Shown one piece after another: positions 16,731 to 25,112 of a DNA stretch of 48,346 bases. This DNA is from Streptomyces sindenensis. Lineage in GTDB: Bacteria > Actinomycetota > Actinomycetes > Streptomycetales > Streptomycetaceae. The notes beneath the pieces were generated by a model. The model made no database searches. It was not told where the DNA came from and saw only the letters and a program-made list of their open reading frames with translations. The number at the start of each line of letters is the position of its first letter. Positions within the stretch are counted from its first letter, which is position 1. Position numbers and translations under genes: made by a program. Location of the stretch: the NCBI RefSeq assembly GCF_014649035.1, contig NZ_BMSG01000046.1, positions 1 to 48,346 of the forward strand, given 5' to 3'.

Positions 16731-18548
16731 ATGCGCCGTTCCGTCGGTCGGAACACGTCCCTGCTGGCCGTACTCGCCGTGGTCGCCTCGATCGGAGCCG
16801 CCGCCCCGGCGACCTCGGCGGCAACCACCACGCCACGCCCCGTGCCGCCCAAGTCCCCGGTGGCGGTGGGCCACGGGGGAGCGGTGTCGAGTGTCGACCC
16901 GGACGCGTCGGCCGCCGGGATCGAGGTGCTGCGCAAGGGCGGCAACGCGGTGGACGCGGCCGTGGCCACGGCCGCGGCGCTCGGCGTCACGGAGCCCTAT
17001 TCGGCGGGCATCGGCGGCGGTGGCTACTTCGTCCACTACGACGCGAAGACGCGCCAGGTGCGGACCATCGACGGCCGCGAGACCGCCCCGCGCAGTGCCG
17101 ACGCCTCCCTGTTCCTGGAGGACGGCAAGCCGATCCCGTTCGAGGAGGGGGTGACGAGCGGCCTGGGCGTCGGCACACCCGGCACCCCGGCCACCTGGGA
17201 GCGGGCGCTGGACGCGTGGGGCTCCAAGTCCCTGCGTACGCTGCTAAAACCGGCCGAACGCCTGGCCCGGGACGGCTTCGTCGTGGACGGCACCTTCCGC
17301 TCGCAGACGGCCGCCAACCAGGCCCGGTTCGCCGACTTCCCGGCCTCCGCGAAGCTCTTCCTGCCGGGCGGTGAACTCCCCGTCGTCGGCTCGGTGTTCA
17401 AGAACCCCGACCTGGCGCGTACGTACGAGAAGCTCGGCCGCGAGGGCGTCGGCGCGCTGTACCGGGGCGCGTTGGCCGACGACATCGTCCGTACGGTGCG
17501 CAAGCCGCCCGTCGACCCGGACGCCACCCGGGTCGTCCGCCCCGGCGATCTGACCCGCGAGGACCTGGCCTCGTACCGGACCCTGCGCAAGGACCCGACC
17601 CGGGTGAACTACCGGGGCCTGCACGTCTACGGCATGGCCCCTTCCTCGTCCGGCGGCACCGGCGTCGGCGAGGCCCTCAACATCCTGGAGTCCACCGACC
17701 TCTCCCGGGCCGACCGGACCCAGTACCTCCACCGGCTCATCGAGGCGAGCCGGATCGCGTTCGCCGACCGGGGCCGCTGGCTCGGCGACCCCGACTTCGA
17801 GGACGTACCGACACAGGAGTTGCTGAGTCAGCGCTTCGCGGACTCCCGGGCGTGCCTGATCCGTGACGACAAGGCGCTGACCAGCCCGCTGGCGCCGGGA
17901 GACCCGCGAAACCCGGAGCGGTGCGGCAGTGGCGGCACGGCCGCGCCGACGACGTACGAGGGCGAGAACACCACCCACCTGACGACGGCCGACAAGTGGG
18001 GCAACGTCGTCGCCTACACGCTGACGATCGAGTCCACCGGCGGCAGCGCCATCACGGTGCCCGGGCGGGGCTTCCTGCTCAACAACGAGCTGACCGACTT
18101 CTCCTTCGCGCCTGCCAACCCGGCGGTCCACGACCCGAACCTGCCGGGGCCGGGCAAGCGGCCGCGCTCGTCGATCTCCCCGACCATCGTGCTGAAGCAC
18201 GGCAAGCCGGTCCTCGCCCTCGGCTCGCCGGGCGGGGCCACCATCATCACGACCGTCCTCCAGTCGCTCACCGGACACCTGGACCGGGGGCTCCCCCTGG
18301 TCGACGCGATCGCCGCGCCGCGCGCCAGCCAGCGCAACGCGCCGACGACCGACATCGAGCCGGGCCTGTGGAACAGCCCGGTCCGCGCGGAGCTGGAGAA
18401 GCTCGGTCACGCCTTCAGGCAGAACCCGGAGATCGGCGCCGCCACCGGGGTGCAGCGGCTGCCCGACGGCCGCTGGCTGGCGGCGGCGGAAAAGGTGCGC
18501 CGTGGCGGGGGCTCGGCCATGGTGGTGCATCCGGGCCGCGGGCACTGA
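16731..18548 (+). CDS. ggt: Gamma-glutamyltransferase, secreted
   Basis: This 605-residue N-terminal-nucleophile hydrolase has a signal peptide (about residues 1-32, ending ATSA). It transfers or hydrolyses gamma-glutamyl groups from glutathione-like peptides outside the membrane. The large-subunit start is GHGGAVSSVDPDASAAGIEVLRKGGNAVDAAVA. The autocatalytic cleavage site is ENTTHLT, where Thr414 would become the N-terminus of the small subunit. The substrate loop PSSSGGTG and the small-subunit GSPGGATIITTVLQ are present. GGAGG lies just upstream of ATG 16731. It is intact and slightly longer than the E. coli enzyme. Confidence 0.95.
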   Translation: MRRSVGRNTSLLAVLAVVASIGAAAPATSAATTTPRPVPPKSPVAVGHGGAVSSVDPDASAAGIEVLRKGGNAVDAAVATAAALGVTEPYSAGIGGGGYFVHYDAKTRQVRTIDGRETAPRSADASLFLEDGKPIPFEEGVTSGLGVGTPGTPATWERALDAWGSKSLRTLLKPAERLARDGFVVDGTFRSQTAANQARFADFPASAKLFLPGGELPVVGSVFKNPDLARTYEKLGREGVGALYRGALADDIVRTVRKPPVDPDATRVVRPGDLTREDLASYRTLRKDPTRVNYRGLHVYGMAPSSSGGTGVGEALNILESTDLSRADRTQYLHRLIEASRIAFADRGRWLGDPDFEDVPTQELLSQRFADSRACLIRDDKALTSPLAPGDPRNPERCGSGGTAAPTTYEGENTTHLTTADKWGNVVAYTLTIESTGGSAITVPGRGFLLNNELTDFSFAPANPAVHDPNLPGPGKRPRSSISPTIVLKHGKPVLALGSPGGATIITTVLQSLTGHLDRGLPLVDAIAAPRASQRNAPTTDIEPGLWNSPVRAELEKLGHAFRQNPEIGAATGVQRLPDGRWLAAAEKVRRGGGSAMVVHPGRGH

Positions 18549-18627
18549 GGCGGGAGGGGGCGCGCCGCCGGACGCCGACACCGGGGCCCGCACGGGCCCT
18601 CGCCTACAGGAAGGGCCCTTCCGCACC

Positions 18628-19371
18628 ATGCGTACCCGCCTGCTCGCCCTGACATCCGCCGCCTGCGGCGTCGCGCTCCTCGGAGCGGCGGCGCTGCCCG
18701 CGTCCGCGTCCGACCCCGCGTCCGCGTCCGACCCCGCGTCCGCCTTCGGCCGGGACGCGGACGCGGACGCGGACACGGGGCCGGACGAGGTGACCGCCGC
18801 CGAACTGCTCGCCGAGGTCCGCGCCTGTTCGCGGATCTCGAAGGGCAGGTACCGCACCGACAGCGGCAGCGCCAAGGCCACGGTCCCGGTCTGCGGCACG
18901 CGGGACGCCGTGTTCTGGAAGGCGGACATGGACATCGACTGTGACGGCCGGAAGACCAGGGCCTGCAACCGGAAGACCGATCCGTACTTCCTGCCGGAGA
19001 CCGCGTTCCAGAGCTCCCGCGGCAAGCCCCTCGACTCCGCCGCGCTGCCCCATGTGGTCGTACCGGGCCCGAGCAAGGTGTGGGACTACCGGCAGTCGGG
19101 GCTGACCGGCGGCAGCGTGGTGGCGGTCGTGTACCGGGACCGGGTGCGGTACGGCGTGATCGGCGACACCGGCCCCACGGGCATCATCGGGGAGGCGTCG
19201 TACGCCATGGCGAAGGCGCTGGGCATCGACCCCGACCCGTCGACCGGGGGCGCCGAGTCCGGCGTCACCTACATCGCGTTCAAGGACTCCCGTATCTCCC
19301 CGATCGAGAGCCGCGCGCGGGCGCGGAGCCGGGGAGCGGCCCTGGCCGGGGAGTTCGTCGGGCGCTCGTAG
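18628..19371 (+). CDS. Secreted GH75-type (fungal-like) chitosanase
   Basis: This 247-residue protein has a signal peptide (LLALTSAACGVALLGAAALPASA) and then a low-complexity Ser/Asp/Pro/Ala stretch containing a tandem SDPASA repeat and a DADADADTG run. The rest matches glycoside hydrolase family 75: AVFWKADMDIDCDG, TDPYFLPETAFQ, VWDYRQSG, VVYRDRVRYGVIGDTGPTGIIGEASYAMAKALGIDP. The conserved acids Asp (in DMDIDCDG) and Glu (in IGEASY) are the expected catalytic pair. AGGAAGG precedes ATG 18628. It would degrade chitosan outside the cell. It follows ggt with an ~80-base gap; no link in function is apparent. Confidence 0.9.
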   Translation: MRTRLLALTSAACGVALLGAAALPASASDPASASDPASAFGRDADADADTGPDEVTAAELLAEVRACSRISKGRYRTDSGSAKATVPVCGTRDAVFWKADMDIDCDGRKTRACNRKTDPYFLPETAFQSSRGKPLDSAALPHVVVPGPSKVWDYRQSGLTGGSVVAVVYRDRVRYGVIGDTGPTGIIGEASYAMAKALGIDPDPSTGGAESGVTYIAFKDSRISPIESRARARSRGAALAGEFVGRS

Positions 19372-19404
19372 GCCGGGGCCGGGGTCGCCCGCCCGGAGAG
19401 GTGC

Positions 19405-20178
19405 TCAGAGTGCGGTCAGGACGCGCGGGCCGTCGTTCGTGATCGCCACCGTGTGCTCGGCGTGCGAGGCCCGGCTGCCGTCCGTCGTCCGCAGTGTCCA
19501 GCCGTCGGGGTCGTGGCGGAACGCGTCGAGGCCCCCGGCGAGCAGCATCGGTTCGATGGCCAGGACCATCCCGTGCCGCAGCGCCATGCCGCGCCCCGCC
19601 CGTCCCTCGTTCGGCACGGAGGGGGCCTCGTGCATGGACCGGCCGATGCCGTGGCCGCCGTAGCCCTCCAGGATGCCGTAGCCCGCGTCGCGGCAGACCG
19701 TGCCGATCGCGTGGGCGATGTCGCCGATCCGGTTGCCGACCACGGCCGCGGCGATCCCGGCCGCCAGGGCCTCGTTCGCGGTGGCGATGAGCCGGGTGTC
19801 CTCCGGGCGGGCCTCGCCCACGGTGAAACTGACCGCCGAGTCGCCGGCCCAGCCGCCGAGGAGGGCACCCGCGTCCACGCTGACCAGGTCCCCGTCCCGC
19901 AGCGGCTCGGCGGAGGGGACGCCGTGTACGACCGCGTCGTTGACGGAGACGCAGATGACGGCCGGGAACGGAGTCGGCGCGAAGTGCGGCTTGTAGTTCA
20001 GGAAGGGGGAGCCGGCCCCGGCCTCGCTCAGCACCTCGCGGGCCGCTTCGTCCAGCTCGCGGGGGGTCACGCCGACCGCTGCCACCTCCCGCGCCCGGGT
20101 CAGGATCCGCGCGACGACCCGGCCGGCCTCGCGCATCGCGTCGAGCTGTGTGTCTGTCTTGATGTGCACCATGCCCAT
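19405..20178 (-). CDS. map: Methionine aminopeptidase, type I
   Basis: This 257-residue enzyme removes the initiator methionine from new proteins. The five metal ligands are visible: Asp in SVDAG, Asp in AGDSAV, His in GHGIGRSMHE, Glu in AIEPML and Glu in SHAEHT. The substrate His is in VVHGVP. The start is ATG 20178 or 20172 (VHIKTDTQLDAMREAG follows). An in-frame extension further upstream would run through the operator and is unlikely. ATG 20178 overlaps the end of the dyad, so a leaderless transcript starting from TATAGT is plausible. It is probably an accessory paralogue, since it is paired with its own regulator and is not in the usual ribosomal/secY location. Confidence 0.93.
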   Translation of the reverse strand: MGMVHIKTDTQLDAMREAGRVVARILTRAREVAAVGVTPRELDEAAREVLSEAGAGSPFLNYKPHFAPTPFPAVICVSVNDAVVHGVPSAEPLRDGDLVSVDAGALLGGWAGDSAVSFTVGEARPEDTRLIATANEALAAGIAAAVVGNRIGDIAHAIGTVCRDAGYGILEGYGGHGIGRSMHEAPSVPNEGRAGRGMALRHGMVLAIEPMLLAGGLDAFRHDPDGWTLRTTDGSRASHAEHTVAITNDGPRVLTAL

Positions 20179-20217
20179 TACTATACCGGTCGAAGCGGTA
20201 TAGTAATGACGGTATAG
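20177..20217. promoter_or_regulatory. Divergent operator between map and the XRE regulator
   Basis: A perfect 12-bp inverted repeat, ATTACTATACCG (20177-20188) and CGGTATAGTAAT (20196-20207), is separated by 7 bases. A third half-site CGGTATAG follows at 20210-20217, 14 bp after the second, with near-identical flanks. For map (minus), TATAGT sits a few bases before ATG 20178. For the XRE gene (plus), TAGGAT at 20233-20238 lies 7 bases before ATG 20245, and the third half-site falls where its -35 would be. Both genes are therefore likely to be leaderless and controlled by the same protein. Confidence 0.85.
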
Positions 20218-20244
20218 AAATGGCATCCCGTGTAGGATGGCCGC

Positions 20245-20544
20245 ATGGTCCGTACCCCTCTGACCCCCGAAGAGCGCCTGCGCGGCGAACGGCTCGGCGC
20301 GCTGCTCCGCGCGGCGCGCGGGGAGCGCAGCATGGCCGCCGTCGCCGCGAGTGCCGGGATCTCCGCGGAGACCCTCCGGAAGATCGAGACCGGCCGCGCC
20401 CCCACCCCCGCCTTCTTCACCGTGGCCGCCCTCGCCGGTGCGCTGGGTCTCTCGCTGGACGAGATCCTCGGCCGCTGCGCGGCGGAGCCGGCGGCGACCG
20501 GGGCGCCGGCTCCGGTGCCTGCCGCGGTGCCGCTGATCGCGTAG
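20245..20544 (+). CDS. XRE-family helix-turn-helix regulator
   Basis: This 99-residue protein has a Cro/C1-type HTH at residues ~15-70: LGALLRAARGERSMAAVAASAGISAETLRKIETGRAPTPAFF, then LAGALGLSLDEIL. The C-terminal ~25 residues are Ala/Pro-rich and end PLIA, with no sensor domain. It is divergent from map over the shared dyad operator and probably represses both genes. The start ATG 20245 is at the predicted transcription start, with no Shine-Dalgarno sequence. Confidence 0.92.
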   Translation: MVRTPLTPEERLRGERLGALLRAARGERSMAAVAASAGISAETLRKIETGRAPTPAFFTVAALAGALGLSLDEILGRCAAEPAATGAPAPVPAAVPLIA

Positions 20545-20585
20545 CGGCTCGGCGGCCGGGACGGGCAGGGCGTAGGGTCGCGCCC

Positions 20586-20966
20586 GTGACTCTCCAGGAC
20601 TTCGCGCGCAGCGAGTACGTCAGCCTGACCACGTTCCGGAAGAACGGCACACCCGTCGCCACGCCCGTCTGGGCCGCCGCCGAGGGGGACGTTCTGTACG
20701 TCTGGACCCGCTCCGACTCGTGGAAGGTGAAGCGGCTCCGCGGCAACGGCAAGGTCGTCGTCACCGTCTGCGATGTACGCGGCCGGATCGCCGAAGGAGC
20801 CCCCAGCGCCGAGGGCGAGGCCAGGCTCCTCGACGAGGACGGCACGCGCGCGGCGCGCAAACTCCTGGCCCGCAAGTACACGTGGAAGTTCTGGCTCGTC
20901 GACTGGCCCGCCACCATCGCCCGCCTCGGCAAGCGGCCGCACACCGGGATCGCCATCACGTTCTGA
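20586..20966 (+). CDS. PPOX-class F420-dependent oxidoreductase-like protein
   Basis: This 126-residue split-barrel flavin/deazaflavin-binding protein is of the pyridoxamine-phosphate-oxidase fold. It opens with FARSEYVSLTTFRKNGTPVATPVW, then VLYVWTRSDSWKVKRLRGNGKVVVTVCDVRG. These match the actinobacterial PPOX-class F420-dependent reductases. The start is GTG 20586 (TLQDFARSEY follows); longer in-frame extensions overlap the XRE gene and are rejected. The substrate is unknown. It is 41 bases after the XRE gene and could be co-transcribed with it. Confidence 0.85.
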   Translation: MTLQDFARSEYVSLTTFRKNGTPVATPVWAAAEGDVLYVWTRSDSWKVKRLRGNGKVVVTVCDVRGRIAEGAPSAEGEARLLDEDGTRAARKLLARKYTWKFWLVDWPATIARLGKRPHTGIAITF

Positions 20967-21162
20967 GCCTTCTGGTCTTCTGGGTCCTCTGCGCCTACTG
21001 CGCTTTCTGGGCCTGCTGGGCCCGGGGGCGCGCGGCCCGACGGCCGCGCTCCCGCCGCAGCGTGCCCGAAAGCTGCGCGTAGCCGCCCCGTAACACGACT
21101 GCGGTCGAATGCCTCCGGACCGTAAGGCTCCAGTCCACGGTCGGCGGTCGGCGAGGGCGACG

Positions 21163-22694
21163 ATGACGGTGCATCAACAGGCTTACGAAGTAGGGGCGTT
21201 CGCGCAGTACCTGCGGGATCTGGTGGCGCGCCTGGACCCCGGGCGGGGTTGGTACGGGGTCTTCGCCCGGCGCGACCCGGCGGGTATGCGGTCCTGCCTC
21301 GAAGGGGTGGAGATTCCGCCCTGGGACGTGGTGGAGTCCCTGCTCGCGGACCTCGCGGCCCTGCACGGCACCCGGTTCGCCGAGCAGGTCTCGGTCCGGG
21401 CCGCCGCGCTGTACTCCGCGTCCGCCGCCGCGTACGACCGGCGGCCCGGCGGGCGCCAGGAGCTGGTCCACCGGCTGGAGTTGATGGTCCGCGAGCAGCA
21501 CCGGGCGGCGGAGCGCCTGCGCGGCGCGGGGCCCGGCGCGCCGGACCCGGCCGAACCGGACGCGCTGGCCTGGGCCCGCGACGACCACGAACGGGCCACC
21601 GCCCGCTGCGCGGAGCTCCGCAAGCGGCTGGCGGCGGTGACGGCCCCCGACGGCTGGTTCCGGGCGGAGGGCGACGAAAGGCCGCGCGCGGGGACGGACG
21701 GGGCTGTGGCCTCCGGGCCCGCCGGGGGTGCTGGAGCGGGCCGGGTTCCGCAGCCGCGCACCGAGGCCGGGGACGCGGAGTCCGGGCACCCGCGGGGCCG
21801 GGGGTCGGCGATCGAGGGCGAACCGGAGGGGGCGGACGCTCCGCGCCTGGACGTCCCCGCCGAGACCTACGCCCCGGAGGACCCCGCCCCCACCGCCGCC
21901 CCCCGGCGCAAGAAGCCCCGTGGTGCCCGGTTCGCCGGGCTGGAGGGGGACGAGGAAGGGGCGGCCGAGTACGCCCTGCGCCGCTGCCCGGGCCGGTCGA
22001 ACCCGAACACTCCGGCGCACCCGCCCCGCGCGGCGCCCGATTCGGCGGTGCGGAGACGGAAGGCCACGGGGGCCGAGGAAGTCGCGAAGGCCACGGAGGC
22101 CGGGGGCGCGGCGGGCGGGACCGGGCGGCCGGCGGCCCCACGGGCCCGGTCGTCCCGGATCCGGCCGCCGGGCAGGCCGTCGCCGGGGCCGTCGCCCGAC
22201 TGCTCCGGCTGCGCGCCGAGGGCCGCGGCGGCGAGGCGCACGCCGTGCTCTGCGAGGTCGCGGCCTGGCCCGCGCCCCGGCTGCCGCTGCTCGCCCTCGC
22301 CCTGCACCGCGCCGGGCTCGCCGCCGACTGGACGACCCTGCTCTGGGAGGCGTCCTCGCTCCCGCCCGCCGGGTTCGCCGCAGCGGCGGGCGAGCTGGCC
22401 GCCGCCGGACGGGAGGCGGACTGCGGGCTGCTCCTGCGGCAGGGGGTCGCCCGGCCCGCCGCCGAAGTGGCCGACGCGGCGCTCGCCCTGGACGGTGCGG
22501 GCCGTCAGGACCGGGCACGGGACCTGCTCGGCGCCTTCGTCCGCGCACACACTCCGCAGGAGGCCGCCGAGCTGGCCGGGGCAGCCGGGGCCCGGTTGCT
22601 CCCGCTCCTCCTGGCGGCGGCCCGCGAGGTCTCGGGGGAGGCGGAGTGGGACCTGGTCCACGCGCTGAGGGTGGCGGGTGTGCCGGGGGTCTGA
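21163..22694 (+). pseudogene. Large Ala/Pro-rich conserved hypothetical gene with one frameshift
   Basis: The N-terminal part starts at ATG 21163 (TVHQQAYEVGAFAQYLRDLVARLDP) and includes WYGVFARRDPAGM, IPPWDVVESLLADL and a long helical region with ARDDHERATARCAELRKRL, then a low-complexity linker. Between about 21975 and 22030 the coding sense moves from frame 1 to frame 3. From there PRGARFGGAE and AVAGAVARLLRLRAEGRGGEAHAVLCEVAAW continue to WDLVHALRVAGVPGV and the stop at 22692. Both halves belong to one Streptomyces protein that is often named UL36-like. The break is a single indel, either a true mutation or a sequencing error in a GC-rich tract. Its function is unknown. Confidence 0.75.
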
Positions 22695-22787
22695 GGCCCC
22701 GGAACGCCGCCGAGGATCGAGAGCGTGTCCGTTGTGGACCGGTCGGGTGCGAAACATGATCGACTCCGCCGGTTCACGGCGATGGTC

Positions 22788-22847
22788 TTGCCCCGCCGGA
22801 CACAGGGGCTTACGTTCTCCATCCATGCACCGATCTACGTGCGTAGA
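22788..22847 (+). promoter_or_regulatory. Promoter and dyad operator of the pyrimidine/hydantoin operon
   Basis: TTGCCC (22788-22793) and TACGTT (22811-22816) are 17 bp apart, a plausible housekeeping promoter that would start near 22823. Just downstream lies the dyad TCTACGTGCGTAGA (22834-22847), suited to a repressor acting as a roadblock. The first gene starts at 22891. No regulator gene lies in the operon itself. Confidence 0.5.
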
Positions 22848-22890
22848 AAACGCGTGCAGGCTCTCTGACGCCGCGTCGAAGGAGCAGCTC

Positions 22891-23733
22891 ATGTCCCACG
22901 TCGTACGCGCCGCACTCGTCCAGGCGACCTGGACCGGCGACACCGCATCGATGATTGCCAAGCACGAGGAGCACGCGCGCGAGGCCGCCCGGCAGGGGGC
23001 GAAGATCATCGGCTTCCAGGAGGTGTTCAACGCCCCCTACTTCTGCCAGGTCCAGGAGCCCGAGCACTACCGCTGGGCCGAGCCGGTCCCCGACGGGCCG
23101 ACCGTCAGGCGCATGCAGGACCTGGCCCGCGAGACCGGCATGGTGATCGTCGTCCCGGTCTTCGAGATCGAGCAGTCCGGCTTCTACTACAACACCGCGG
23201 CCGTGATCGACGCCGACGGCTCCTACCTCGGCAAGTACCGCAAGCACCACATCCCGCAGGTCAAGGGATTCTGGGAGAAGTACTACTTCAAGCCCGGCAA
23301 CGCCGGCTGGCCGGTCTTCGACACCGCCGTCGGCAAGGTCGGCGTCTACATCTGCTACGACCGGCACTTCCCCGAGGGATGGCGCCAACTCGGACTCGGC
23401 GGAGCCCAGCTGGTGTACAACCCGTCGGCCACCTCGCGCGGACTCTCCAGCCACCTCTGGCAGTTGGAGCAGCCGGCCTCCGCCGTCGCCAACGAGTACT
23501 TTGTTGCTGCGATCAACCGCGTCGGCCGCGAGGAGTACGGCGACAACGACTTCTACGGCACGAGCTACTTCGTCGACCCGCGCGGCCAGTTCGTCGGGGA
23601 GGTCGCCAGCGACAAGGAGGAGGAACTCGTCGTACGCGACCTGGACTTCGGCCTGATCGAGGAGGTCCGCACCCAGTGGGCCTTCTACCGGGACCGACGA
23701 CCCGACGCCTACGACGGGCTGGTGGAACCGTGA
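22891..23733 (+). CDS. Nitrilase-superfamily amidohydrolase, beta-ureidopropionase/N-carbamoyl hydrolase type
   Basis: This 280-residue enzyme has the Glu-Lys-Cys triad of carbon-nitrogen hydrolases: Glu44 (FQEVF), Lys118 (KYRKHHIP) and Cys155 (YICYDRHFPEG). It is the N-carbamoyl branch, which splits N-carbamoyl-beta-alanine or N-carbamoyl amino acids to CO2, NH3 and the free amino acid. This is the third step of reductive pyrimidine breakdown. ATG 22891 has AAGGAG six bases upstream. Its stop overlaps the GTG of the aminotransferase (GTGA), so the two are translationally coupled. It could alternatively be an N-carbamoylputrescine amidase, but the neighbours favour pyrimidine/hydantoin use. 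Confidence 0.9.
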   Translation: MSHVVRAALVQATWTGDTASMIAKHEEHAREAARQGAKIIGFQEVFNAPYFCQVQEPEHYRWAEPVPDGPTVRRMQDLARETGMVIVVPVFEIEQSGFYYNTAAVIDADGSYLGKYRKHHIPQVKGFWEKYYFKPGNAGWPVFDTAVGKVGVYICYDRHFPEGWRQLGLGGAQLVYNPSATSRGLSSHLWQLEQPASAVANEYFVAAINRVGREEYGDNDFYGTSYFVDPRGQFVGEVASDKEEELVVRDLDFGLIEEVRTQWAFYRDRRPDAYDGLVEP

Positions 23734-25013
23734 GCGGACTGTACGAGCGCCACCTGGCCGTCAGCCCCGAGTGGCTGGCCCTCTACTACCGCCGGCCCAT
23801 CGAACTCACCCACGGTGAGGGGCGCCACGTCTGGGACGCCGACGGCAACCGCTACCTCGACTTCTTCGGCGGCATCCTCACCACCATGACCGCCCACGCC
23901 CTGCCCGAGGTGACCAAGGCGGTCGCCGAGCAGGCCGGGCGGATCATCCACTCCTCCACGCTCTACCTCAATCGCCCGATGGTGGAGATGGCCGAGCGGA
24001 TCGCCGCCCTCTCCGGCATCCCCGACGCCCGGGTCTTCTTCACCACCTCCGGCACCGAGGCCAACGACACGGCACTCCTGCTCGCCACCGCGTACCGCAG
24101 GTCCAACCAGATCCTCGCGATGCGCAACAGCTACCACGGCCGGTCGTTCTCCACCGTCTCGATCACCGGCAACCAGGCATGGTCGCCCACGAGTCTGTCT
24201 CCGCTCCAGTCGCTGTACGTCCACGGCGGCGTGCGCACCCGGGGCCCGTACGCCGAGTTGGACGACGAGGCGTTCATCCACGCCTGCGTGGCCGATCTGG
24301 AGGACCTCCTCGGGCACACCCGCAACCCGGCGGCCCTGATCGCCGAACCCGTGCAGGGCGTCGGCGGGTTCACCTCCCCGCCCGACGGGCTGTTCGCCGC
24401 GTTCCGCGAAGTCCTGGACCGGCACGGGGTGCTGTGGATCTCCGACGAGGTGCAGACCGGCTGGGGCCGCACCGGCGACCACTTCTGGGGGTGGCAGGCG
24501 CACGCCGAGAACGGGCCGCCGGACATCCTCACCTTCGCCAAGGGCATCGGCAACGGCATGTCCGTCGGGGGAGTGGTGGCCCGCGCCGAGGTGATGAACT
24601 GCCTCGACGCCAACTCCATCTCCACGTTCGGTGGTTCACCCATCACCATGGCGGCCTCGCTCGCCAACCTCTCGTACCTCCTGGAACACGATCTCCAGGG
24701 CAACGCCCGGCGCGTCGGCGGACTCCTCATCGAGCGGCTGCGGTCCGTCGCCGCCGCTTCCCCCGCCGTACGCGAGGTGCGCGGCCGGGGCCTGATGATC
24801 GGCATCGAGCTGGTGAAGCCCGGTACCGACGAGGCGGACCCGGAGGCCGCCGCGGCCGTCCTCGAAGCGGCCCGCGCCGGCGGGCTCCTCATCGGCAAGG
24901 GCGGCGGGCACCACACCAGCGTGCTGCGCATCGCCCCGCCGCTGACCCTGACCGTCGCCGAGGCCGAGGAAGGCGCGGCGATCCTCGCGGACGCCCTGCA
25001 CGCGGCGGGCTGA
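23730..25013 (+). CDS. Class III aminotransferase, probable beta-alanine/3-aminoisobutyrate transaminase
   Basis: This 427-residue PLP enzyme starts at GTG 23730, overlapping the previous stop. Motifs are TSGTEANDTAL (cofactor phosphate binding), SYHGRS, EPVQGVGG, ISDEVQTGWGRTG and the Schiff-base Lys271 in TFAKGIGNG. In this operon it would take the beta-amino acid released by the amidohydrolase to a semialdehyde, the last step of reductive pyrimidine catabolism (inference). It is intact. A ~100-base gap separates it from the dihydropyrimidinase. Confidence 0.9.
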   Translation: MSGLYERHLAVSPEWLALYYRRPIELTHGEGRHVWDADGNRYLDFFGGILTTMTAHALPEVTKAVAEQAGRIIHSSTLYLNRPMVEMAERIAALSGIPDARVFFTTSGTEANDTALLLATAYRRSNQILAMRNSYHGRSFSTVSITGNQAWSPTSLSPLQSLYVHGGVRTRGPYAELDDEAFIHACVADLEDLLGHTRNPAALIAEPVQGVGGFTSPPDGLFAAFREVLDRHGVLWISDEVQTGWGRTGDHFWGWQAHAENGPPDILTFAKGIGNGMSVGGVVARAEVMNCLDANSISTFGGSPITMAASLANLSYLLEHDLQGNARRVGGLLIERLRSVAAASPAVREVRGRGLMIGIELVKPGTDEADPEAAAAVLEAARAGGLLIGKGGGHHTSVLRIAPPLTLTVAEAEEGAAILADALHAAG

Positions 25014-25112
25014 CACCCGCCCGCCGGCCCGCGTACGCCCACGAACCGCACGGGGCCGCCCCGGCCGCACGCCCTGAGGACCGGCCGGGGCGCCCCGAGT
25101 TGAGGAGATCCC

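Noticed and set aside
15235..16836. Long minus-strand frame overlapping the unknown membrane protein
   Set aside because: It is Pro/Arg/Gly-rich without motifs, and the 247-residue frame in the same region has a clear membrane helix and normal codon use.
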